From Siphonodentalium dalli (taxonomy: Eukaryota > Mollusca > Scaphopoda > Gadilida > Siphonodentaliidae), in contig CP136063.1 of the NCBI GenBank assembly GCA_032622095.1, forward strand, positions 40,954,106-41,018,105: a stretch of 64,000 nucleotides of DNA, in the 5' to 3' direction. The position numbers and the translations under genes were made by a program. Below are positions 58,115-64,000 of this stretch, one piece after another. The notes below the pieces were generated by a model. That model was not told the origin of the DNA. It worked only from the letters and a program-made list of their open reading frames with translations, and ran no database searches. Position 1 is the stretch's first letter; every line of letters begins with the position of its first letter.

Positions 58115-58130
58115 GGCCCTGAAAAGGGCC
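58115..58130 (-). terminator. Histone-type 3' stem-loop after gene D
   Basis: On the minus strand: AAAAC then GGCCCTTTTCAGGGCC then ACCCA, starting 13 nt after the stop codon of gene D (58144-58146). Six-pair stem, UUUC loop, A-rich 5' flank and ACCCA 3' flank match the metazoan replication-dependent histone mRNA consensus bound by SLBP. No AATAAA lies between stop and stem. Confidence 0.8.
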
Positions 58131-58143
58131 GTTTTACGTTAGA

Positions 58144-58581
58144 TCACAAGAAAAGTGGATAAGGGGTCTTTAGGAACTCAAATCCATCCTCTTGATCCGA
58201 CTCCCGAAACACAAGCGAACCCTCGATGAGTGGTGGAAATATACCTTGCGGTATACTCACACCCTTCAATGGAGGTACGTCTAATCTGTACTCCGGATCC
58301 TTCTTCTGTCTCCAAAACACGAGCTTTCTCTGCAGAAGGGTTGCCGCCACCGTAAGCAAGACACCTGTTGTCCCAAGCCATTCGATGTACTCTGTCTTCT
58401 GTCCACTGAACAGTGTAGGATTGCGAGCCCAAGTTGCATTGACAAAAGTGAATAGTTCAAAGAACTGTTCACCTGTACCATACACTGCCCAGGAAAGGGT
58501 TTCCCACACCGCAATGTGTCTCGAGGCCGATACACGGATGGCTCTGGCATAAGATCCGAGATCAGTTTTAGGGTATTCCAT
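58144..58581 (-). CDS. Gene D: unrecognised 145-residue protein with one hydrophobic segment
   Basis: Intact frame from ATG 58579-58581. An aromatic-rich N-terminal half (RHIAVWETLSWAVYGTGEQF, FELFTFVNATWARN) leads to a hydrophobic stretch at residues 69-83 (LGTTGVLLTVAATLL) followed by basic residues, which could be a membrane anchor. The C-terminal third is proline-rich and acidic. I do not recognise it. It has its own upstream module (CRE-like TGACGTC, CGCGCG, CATATA) and is followed after 13 nt by a histone-type stem-loop, so it is a separately transcribed unit of the element. Confidence 0.6.
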   Translation of the reverse strand: MEYPKTDLGSYARAIRVSASRHIAVWETLSWAVYGTGEQFFELFTFVNATWARNPTLFSGQKTEYIEWLGTTGVLLTVAATLLQRKLVFWRQKKDPEYRLDVPPLKGVSIPQGIFPPLIEGSLVFRESDQEDGFEFLKTPYPLFL

Positions 58582-58584
58582 CGT

Positions 58585-58710
58585 GGAGAGAATGATATAC
58601 TCTATATGGGGTTTTGTTATATGTAAAACGCGCGGACGTCATTGGCGACGTCATTGTGTTTTTTCTACCAAATTTCCCGAACGTCATTTCAAATGTGTTT
58701 CTTTTTGGTG
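58585..58710 (-). promoter_or_regulatory. Promoter module of gene D
   Basis: Minus-strand order: AAAGAAACACA, TGACGTTCGGGAAATTTGGT, AATGACGTC twice, CGCGCGTTTTACATATAA, then CATATAGAG and the ATG about 20 nt on. The same blocks in the same order precede genes C and B. Confidence 0.7.
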
Positions 58711-58770
58711 AATTAAGATCCTCCAACTTCCAGTCTCAATTTTTCCTCCAAGTGCAATCCATCCATGTTT

Positions 58771-60075
58771 TTAATAATCTGTTATTATTTCTCGCAAACT
58801 GTTGATTTCAACTTGATTATCGAACTCAGCATAGACTATCACGTTGATCACTGAAGCTAGAGCTGCAGCAAACTGAAGCTCTAATCATATCTTACCGGTT
58901 TCTATAGGATGCAAATGTCCTTCCTCTGCTCCTTGGTCAGGTGTGAGGTCGTAACCCCAGAAACAATAACCATTCATGTATTTTTCGAGATTCAAACCAA
59001 AGGATTTTTTTTGTCCAAACATACCCGAAGACTGATACAGTGATAAATAAGATCTTAGGCATTGTTCTGATTCAAAGTTTGGTTCAAATGGTCGGTTATG
59101 GATGGTATGTCCGTCCTGACTAACTTCAAGTTTTCTCAGATTGAAGTGTTGGAAATGAAATGGGTTCGTTTCAATATCGCCATTCATATCTTTGTTTGAT
59201 ACCAAGCCTATGAAAAGTCTCTTTGTCAATTGTCCTTGAAAAAGGTGATCTTCAATTTTTGATCTAAGCCCTGCACCAATAGTGAATGTTTTTACTTCAA
59301 CTCTTCTAATCGGTATTTTCATATTTTTCTGTATTATTGTTTGGTTCAAGTTATTTGCTACTACTGGCATCAGCGTAATTGTACGAACATTGAAAACTGC
59401 CGTTTCAAATACTATTTTTCCGTTGGCCTGACCAATTAAAGAGAATTTTGGATTCGCTCTATTGAGACGAATTCTTATCTCAATTCCATTTGGTAAATAT
59501 TTCTCTTGTAGAAATATATCTGTGTGTAAACGACCACACAATTCTACCGTTTTACTACCTGCTATGATTGCTTGGCGAGATTTCAATCCATCATTACCAC
59601 CAGCTTTAGTGTTTTCGGTGAACTGCTTAGCGGTGTCAGGGTACCACATTTCTAGTGCGGCAAGTTGATTTTCTTTACATTCACCAGAATAAGCCAAGAG
59701 ATTTTCCATGTAGGCTCGATAAGGATAGGTATCTCCGTTTGCCGTTACAAGTTTGTTATTTAGGTAAATATCGATACTACTGAACATGCTATGGAAAAAG
59801 TTGTTAATAGGCGCAATTTCATCAGTACCATCAACCAAGTTTGTTCCATCTGCTTTTGTGATTTTGAATTTCAGGTACAAATATGATTGATTTACATCTG
59901 TCCATTTTTCAGTTTGAGGCGGAATTACAAATTCTATCGGTGCGGAATTATTCAAAGAGCTAATCGGGTGATGTTCTATCCATTGTGATTCCAACAACGT
60001 TGTCATTGTTGGTCGAACATCAGAAGCATCTAGCTCGGACTTGCTGCATTCGCATGATCCATTTTGCATCATCAT
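58771..60075 (-). pseudogene. Major-capsid-like protein (F54H12.2-like), premature stop near the C-terminus
   Basis: A 396-codon frame from ATG 60073-60075. Landmarks: LESQWIEHHPISSLNNSAPI, FFHSMFSSIDIYLNNKLVT, YRAYMENLLAYSGE and, near the end, GYCFWGYDLTPDQGAEEGHL. I recognise it as the invertebrate F54H12.2-like family, which travels with Polinton integrases and is thought to be a capsid protein; the jelly-roll role is inferred, not tested. The frame hits TGA at 58885-58887 but stays open in the same frame for 37 more codons to a TAA at 58771-58773, and that stretch still looks like family sequence (VINVIVYAEFDN). The stop therefore looks like a recent single-base nonsense change. Directly upstream lies the core-like gene. 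Confidence 0.75.
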
Positions 60076-60077
60076 GA

Positions 60078-60458
60078 TTAATCAAATATATCGAGAGATC
60101 GTTTTGATTTCTTTACAGGCGTTTTAATGGACTTACTTCTAACTCGTTTACGAGAAGAATGATTTTTCAAAGGTCGCGATGATCTATTTATGCCATTTGG
60201 TGTTGATATTTTCTTTATTGTTTCCCTTCCAAAAGATTTCAATGCTTCTTTACCTTGTTTCAAAAATACTTCTTTTGGACTTTTACCACGATGAATGATA
60301 TCTTCGACTGCAGCAAGTCCATGCTTGAATACTTGTTGTTTAGCAATCTGACCAATAGGTTTTAGAAACGGTATTACTGTTCTCATTGCAGATTTGAATA
60401 GTGAACCAATTCCATTTCCATACTGTCTAGATACGCCTCTATACACGGGAATCATCAT
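60078..60458 (-). CDS. Small basic virion-type protein (core or membrane-active)
   Basis: Intact 126-codon frame. N-terminus PVYRGVSRQYGNGIGSLF is followed by an amphipathic or hydrophobic helix (RTVIPFLKPIGQIAK) and a lysine/arginine-rich tail (KRVRSKSIKTPVKKSKRSLD). This order (PVYRG..GxGIGSLF, helix, basic tail) is typical of small DNA-binding or membrane-active virion proteins encoded beside the capsid genes of Polintons and adintoviruses. Its ATG overlaps the penton-like stop (ATGA, 60455-60458) and its stop lies 2 bp before the major-capsid-like ATG, so the three are probably read from one transcript. Confidence 0.6.
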   Translation of the reverse strand: MMIPVYRGVSRQYGNGIGSLFKSAMRTVIPFLKPIGQIAKQQVFKHGLAAVEDIIHRGKSPKEVFLKQGKEALKSFGRETIKKISTPNGINRSSRPLKNHSSRKRVRSKSIKTPVKKSKRSLDIFD

Positions 60459-61304
60459 AAATACAAATTACTTCGGCGTCGGAATTTCAACTTTACCATA
60501 GACTTTCCACCAATAAACTGAATTGGTTTGCCAGTATCACCAGTTATATATACATTTATGGTATCAAAGCTAGACGTTGATATTGGTACATAATGTAAGT
60601 TTTTGAATTCATGCCTAATATGTTTACCATCATGTATTCTTTTACTCTCGAATGATGTCACTCGTAATATCGGTGCTTCAACATCACTAAGAATTGTATA
60701 ATCAGCAATGTCAGAATAAACAAACAATTGATTATGCTCCGCATTTAAATCAACTCCATGTGGAAATGTTATCGAAGGAGTAGCAAATGTGACAGTGTTT
60801 GATTCTGTTCTGTAACCAAGTTTATCCAAAAGAGCTTTGGTGAGTACAAGACCTACTTTGGTATAACTATTGGTTGAAATTTTAACTCGTTGTTGTGCTT
60901 TGGAATATCCGATTTCGAATTCCAGTTCTGGAATCATTCTGCTTACTGTACTATCAATTACACCTTGAATTGTATCTTGTCAAATGTGCTCCACCAGAAT
61001 ATGCTCCTTCTGGTATTTTTAATTCTATACCATTTTCTGGTTTTGAAATTACTACATCACTCATTGGTATCTTATTCAAATATTGTAAAATTCTTGGAAC
61101 AGAAGTTTTTATTTTTATTTTGCAGGCATCTCCAGTAATGTTGTATGTTTCTGATGGTACAATTAGTTCAACCATTGCAACTTCCCAAAGCTCTTTATCA
61201 ATATGTATGGTTTTTGGTAATTTCACTGTGAAACAACATTGTGAGTTGGCTGGGTAAAGTGACATTGAACTATCACTCATGAGAGTTATGTAGAATGAAT
61301 TCAT
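60455..61304 (-). pseudogene. Penton-like minor capsid protein, frameshifted
   Basis: The first frame (61304-60954, MNSFYITLMSDSSMSLYPAN) carries QCCFTVKLPKTIHIDKELWE and VAMVELIVPSETYNIT, then loses frame near 60945. The second (60937-60455) carries FEIGYSKAQQRVKIST, IADYTILSDVEAPILRVTSF and ends DTGKPIQFIGGKSMVKLKFR. Alternating strands and the final FIGGKSMVKLKFRRR block fit the Polinton penton family, an inference from pattern and neighbours. The break is a single frame change, so the gene was intact until recently. Confidence 0.65.
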
Positions 61305-61570
61305 TTTTCTCAGTATTTTTCAATAATTTCAGTCCAGGTGTTGGTAGAATATAACCTAGAGAACTACTTAGAAGAATAAGCCACAATTCTTTGTTTGCGC
61401 TCTGGATACTAATGTGTACAATAGATGTAATTATTATGATATAAATAATAATTATCTACGTGAAGTAGGTGACTTGGTTCTTAGCAACGTTTTCACCACA
61501 GAGCTTAAATTGTGACGGTTCATCGAGATTAATTGAATCTGAATGATTTTCCAACATGGTAAATTCTGTT
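61305..61570. other. Gap between integrase tail and penton-like gene
   Basis: AT-rich and without a gene. It contains the region that would hold the transcript start of the three-gene capsid cluster, but the CGCGCG/TATA module seen elsewhere is not obvious here. Confidence 0.4.
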
Positions 61571-62126
61571 TTATACTAAATTTGAAGCTGGGATCCAACT
61601 GTCAAACTTTTTTGGATATCCAAGCCAATGAACTTTAATTTCTTTTACTGTTTTACCACCCACTCTTCTCGATCTTTTATCAATAACTGATTCTATTTCA
61701 TACACCTTACTGTCTTTTATATGCTGGATTTCATGTTTGTAGAATGATCCAGCAATCTCTTCACCATCAAGATCAGAAACTTTGTATGTTACTGGAATAG
61801 TTTTACAAATTTTATCAACTTTGAGTCCAGTTTGGTAAATAACCCTTTTCAAATGTTCTTTTGGTTTTGTTGATACGAACCAAGTCACCCACTTTCAGTG
61901 TAGATTTTCCTTTTTTATTCCCTGTTCCATATAGATTTTTGGAAATTTCAGCTTCAGTTTTCAAAGTAACTGCCGACGGTTTCGATTTTATGCTGCGGTG
62001 ATAACAATTGTTGTAAGAATCGACTAGGGGCTGTAAAACATCAATATATCTTGAAGTTTTATTGTGTTTGAAATACTTCCACATACGAGTTTTTAAAGTT
62101 CTTTGAAATCGTTCGACAATACTTGC
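61571..62126 (-). pseudogene. Integrase C-terminus with chromodomain (F54H12.3-like), truncated and frameshifted
   Basis: The frame opens at about 62126 with ASIVERFQRTLK, the catalytic glutamate block of a retroviral-type integrase. It runs through YIDVLQPLVDSYNNCYHRSI and LKVGDLVRINKTK, then shifts near 61835-61860. It ends with a chromodomain-like tail (VYEIESVIDK, EIKVHWLGYPKKFDSWIP). The first two catalytic Asp residues and the zinc-binding N-terminus are missing because the gene is joined at 62126-62131 to the 3' end of gene C. This differs clearly from the integrase at 24.9-25.8 kb, which has no chromodomain. Confidence 0.85.
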
Positions 62127-62128
62127 TT

Positions 62129-62140
62129 CTGAAAAGGGCC
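62129..62140 (-). terminator. Half of a histone-type stem-loop after gene C
   Basis: Minus strand: TTTAAAC then GGCCCTTTTCAG, beginning 19 nt after the gene C stop (62160-62162). The right arm (GGCC) is replaced by integrase coding sequence, placing a deletion junction within the stem. Confidence 0.75.
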
Positions 62141-62159
62141 GTTTAAATTGTTTGCCGAG

Positions 62160-62513
62160 TCAATAAAATTCAGACAAATCCGGATAAAGTCCACCCTTGA
62201 TGTATGTGGGTCTCCAGTGTGGATTGGGGACGTATTTCGCTGCCTCAGTGGTAATCCACCTGGGTAGTGGTCTTGGAGGATTAAATTCAGACAAGTCTGG
62301 ATATAATGCCCCCTCCTTATACGTAGGGTTCCACTCTGGAGTTTCCACATACACCTTGGGAGGACTGGGTCTCCGTCTTTGCAGGAATTCTTGAACTCCA
62401 GCTCTAATGGCTATCTGATGGCTCTCCGAATCTCTAACATTCTTCTGCCAATGCTTCAATCGAGCATTGGCAGAGAATTTTAGCAAAATTTTCTCTTTTA
62501 GTTTAGAGAACAT
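62160..62513 (-). CDS. Gene C: small protein with two PTY...LYPDLSEF repeats
   Basis: Intact frame; the first true ATG is 62511-62513 (MFSKLKEKILLKF). A basic, helical N-terminus is followed by two copies of a roughly 40-residue module: TPEWNPTYKEGALYPDLSEF and PHWRPTYIKGGLYPDLSEF, separated by a proline-rich linker. YPDL is a known ALIX-binding late-domain sequence in some retroviruses; whether it works so here is speculation. Family unrecognised. The upstream palindromic promoter drives this gene and gene B in opposite directions; downstream is the half stem-loop. Confidence 0.6.
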   Translation of the reverse strand: MFSKLKEKILLKFSANARLKHWQKNVRDSESHQIAIRAGVQEFLQRRRPSPPKVYVETPEWNPTYKEGALYPDLSEFNPPRPLPRWITTEAAKYVPNPHWRPTYIKGGLYPDLSEFY

Positions 62514-62534
62514 TTTGAAGATAAAAAAACAATA

Positions 62535-62740
62535 CACTGCGCTCCATATTATATGAAACGCGCGGACGCCGCTGACGACGTCATCGCATATTTCACCAAA
62601 TTTTCCCGAACGTCAATTCAAGTGTGTTTCTTTTAACAAAAAGAAACACACTTGTTTTGACGTTCGGGAAAATTTGGTGAAATATGCGAAGACGTCGTCA
62701 GCGGCGCCCACGCGTTTCAATAAAAACAGATATTCCCATT
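62535..62740. promoter_or_regulatory. Head-to-head promoter palindrome of genes C and B
   Basis: Two inverted copies of the promoter module (62556-62633 and 62638-62718) meet at TTTCTTTTAACAAAAAGAAA. Each carries TGACGTTCGGGAAAATTTGG-type, GACGTCGTCAGC and GCG-rich blocks; gene C has CATATAATATGG after its CGCGCGTTT and gene B has CAATAAAAAC after its ACGCGTTT. They point away from each other toward the two genes. Confidence 0.75.
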
Positions 62741-62756
62741 CTTCATTCATACCGAA

Positions 62757-63184
62757 ATGGATTACCGATATCTGTATCGGAGCTATTTGGAGGATGGGAT
62801 GCTGGTGCGAGGTGTGTTTGGGGATGAACCGCAGATGCTATGGAAGGCTTTGAGTTTAGCAGAAACGGGGACTATAGATAACTGTTTTGATATCTATAGG
62901 TACACCGTTATGTTGATGACGGACAACAGAGATCTGGTGTTTGGACTGCCACCACGGTGGTTACGACATACCAGATTGCTGGGGACATCAAGATTGATGG
63001 TACGACTAGCGGCTACATCACTACAGTGGTCTATCATAATCTTCTCAGGGCAACAGGTGTACGAATTCGCACCGCTCTGGGGGATACAGACAGGCCGGCC
63101 ATGCAATTGTGCCATTTGGTTGCGACGGTCCCAAGACAACTTTCAGCTGTATTCAAACCCAAACACATCATGCGGTTTCTTTGA
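62757..63184 (+). pseudogene. Gene B: unrecognised protein, one frameshift
   Basis: Starts MDYRYLYRSYLEDGMLVRGV (ATG 62757). The first frame runs on past a histone-type stem-loop to 63242, which is unlikely to be original. A second frame containing YQIAGDIKIDGTTSGYITTV and ALGDTDRPAMQLCHLVATVP ends at TGA 63182-63184, 13 nt before the stem-loop, the same spacing as in the sister genes. So a frameshift near 62940 probably separates the two halves. No family recognised; no membrane segment. Confidence 0.55.
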
Positions 63185-63197
63185 AACCATCCAAAAC

Positions 63198-63213
63198 GGC
63201 CCTTTTCAGGGCC
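63198..63213 (+). terminator. Histone-type 3' stem-loop after gene B
   Basis: AAAAC then GGCCCTTTTCAGGGCC, then TCAC. Thirteen nt after the probable stop (63182-63184). About 13 nt beyond the stem lies AAAAGATACGCTCTG (63227-63241), which matches GAAAGATACGCTCTG downstream of gene A and resembles the purine-rich histone downstream element. Confidence 0.85.
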
Positions 63214-63435
63214 TCACAAATTTTTTAAAAGATACGCTCTGAAATTGCTACTGAACAATTTGTTCATTCTTCCTGGAGATAATGTTCATATAATTTCTTC
63301 AACCATTTCAAACTGTTCACATAATTTATCAAAGAATACTTCCCTAACAATAAAAAAAAACACTACCACCATTCATATCTATAATACGCTCATCATATAG
63401 CATAATACAGAGCGTATCTTTCGTGAATTTTAAGT

Positions 63436-63451
63436 GGCCCTGAAAAGGGCC
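63436..63451 (-). terminator. Histone-type 3' stem-loop after gene A
   Basis: Minus strand: TTTTAAAC then GGCCCTTTTCAGGGCC then ACTT, beginning 19 nt after the gene A stop (63471-63473). Further downstream, ACGAAAGATACGCTCTG is a candidate histone downstream element (AAAGA core, complementary to the U7 snRNA 5' end). Confidence 0.85.
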
Positions 63452-63470
63452 GTTTAAAATAATATAAAAA

Positions 63471-63920
63471 TCATTTCTTTTGTTTCTTCATCACTGTTAA
63501 ATCTTTCCCGAGTGATCCAAATGTTGCTCGCTTCGTAGGTTCTTTCTGGAAACCATGTACCTCAATTGGTATGTCAATCGTGTGAGGTTTCAAGTTGATT
63601 GTACATTCAGTCGGTTTTTGTGTTAATTGTTTTCGTAAATCCTTCATTTCCTGCCAAATATTCCGTAACAATTTTGTCTGTTCTTCCCATTGTGAACTGT
63701 TGATAACTTGGTATATAACAGGTTGAGTTATTTGTTGTGTTTTCACCGGCGGTGTATACACTGGTTGTTGATCCGTTCGCGGATACACCATTGGTATCTG
63801 TTGCTGTTCCACACGTGGCGTCACATTTCCTGCATACAGTGGAGTCGACATTTGCGTTGTTGCAGGAACATGGTCGTACTGTACATCAATAGTCTTGAGA
63901 AATTCCGTTACTGGATCCAT
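63471..63920 (-). CDS. Gene A: unrecognised proline/glutamine-rich protein with helix
   Basis: Intact 149-codon frame from ATG 63918-63920 (MDPVTEFLKTIDVQYDHVPA). A Pro/Gln/Thr-rich middle (VYTPPVKTQQITQPVIYQVI) precedes a helix (EEQTKLLRNIWQEMKDLRKQ) and a basic end (GSLGKDLTVMKKQKK). It has a CGCGTCCCATATA promoter-like start at 63980-64000 and a complete histone-type stem-loop 19 nt after its stop. Convergent to gene B. Family not recognised; a structural or scaffold role is only a guess. Confidence 0.55.
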   Translation of the reverse strand: MDPVTEFLKTIDVQYDHVPATTQMSTPLYAGNVTPRVEQQQIPMVYPRTDQQPVYTPPVKTQQITQPVIYQVINSSQWEEQTKLLRNIWQEMKDLRKQLTQKPTECTINLKPHTIDIPIEVHGFQKEPTKRATFGSLGKDLTVMKKQKK

Positions 63921-64000
63921 GTTTAAAAATAACGTTAACGTTACAATTTACGCATCTAATGACGTTAACTTTTTTCGAGGACCAAGTATATGGGACGCGC
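63921..64000 (-). promoter_or_regulatory. Promoter-like start of gene A, cut by window end
   Basis: Minus strand GCGCGTCCCATATACTTGG matches the CGCGCG plus TATA arrangement of the other modules; the CRE-like block would lie beyond the window. AACGTTAACGTTA lies between it and the ATG. Confidence 0.55.

Larger units (their letters stand above)
57918..64000. mobile_element. Second Polinton/Maverick-like element, rearranged fragment
   Basis: It holds, on the minus strand, small gene D, major-capsid-like, core-like and penton-like genes, an integrase C-terminus, gene C and gene A; gene B lies on the plus strand. DNA polymerase B, packaging ATPase and protease are not in the window; they may lie beyond 64000 or be deleted. 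Terminal inverted repeats were not found. Genes share one promoter module and one histone-type 3' stem-loop, so they belong to one element. Confidence 0.75.

Noticed and set aside
58115-58130. GGCCCTTTTCAGGGCC considered as a bacterial intrinsic terminator
   Set aside because: Eukaryotic element, no U-tract after the stem, and the loop and flanks fit the histone mRNA consensus instead.
63185-63242. Extension of gene B to 63242
   Set aside because: It would read through the histone-type stem-loop; the other frame ends 13 nt before the stem, as in the sister genes.

Overview
This is nuclear DNA of a metazoan, most likely an aquatic invertebrate (a lophotrochozoan such as a mollusc is my best guess, not provable here). 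It is AT-rich and gene-poor, with C2H2 zinc-finger genes of the tandem GDRPYQCDVCEKSF type, and it is dominated by layered mobile DNA: two Polinton/Maverick-like virus-derived elements, a LINE, a tyrosine-recombinase retrotransposon, and many small TTAA-flanked elements. There is no operon, tRNA, rRNA or CRISPR signal.

Layout. 0-3.1 kb: non-coding, with a palindrome and one fold-back MITE. 3.1-4.9 kb plus 20.95-27.4 kb: one decayed Polinton-like element (capsid-like protein, coiled-coil/membrane proteins, penton-like protein, integrase, helicase with a nuclease-like tail). It is cut in two by about 16 kb of inserted DNA. 4.9-20.95 kb: that insert, an APE-type LINE whose 5' UTR and start of ORF1 stand in tandem twice ahead of a longer copy and partly again, with inverted pieces, after it. 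27.7-36.2 kb: nested TTAA MITEs around a broken zinc-finger gene. 36.4-39.0 kb: zinc-finger gene with 13 complete fingers and a decayed tail. 40.3-42.3 kb: more MITEs. 42.3-46.3 kb: 5'-truncated Ngaro/DIRS-type retrotransposon with RNase H, tyrosine recombinase, SGNH-hydrolase-like protein and split direct repeats. 49.4-51.3 kb: 21-finger zinc-finger gene. 52.3-57.7 kb: MITEs, a 53-bp minisatellite, then 44-bp palindromes. 58.1-64.0 kb: second, different Polinton-like element (major-capsid-like, penton-like and basic core-like proteins, chromodomain integrase tail, four unrecognised small genes).

The most striking signal is in the second element. Four of its genes, in both orientations, are followed 12-21 nt after the stop codon by a replication-dependent histone-type 3' stem-loop (GGCCCTTTTCAGGGCC; three complete, one cut in half by a deletion). 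The starts of these genes share a promoter module (CRE-like TGACGTC, then CGCGCG, then a TATA-like box). Together this suggests a virus-derived element whose non-polyadenylated mRNAs were tied to the host S-phase histone processing machinery. The first Polinton-like element uses a different system: near-identical dyads (TATTACAAAGTAATA and TGTATACACGTATACA) in its intergenic spacers.

Most element genes are broken by frameshifts, stops and deletions. Only the zinc-finger ORFs and a few element ORFs look intact.
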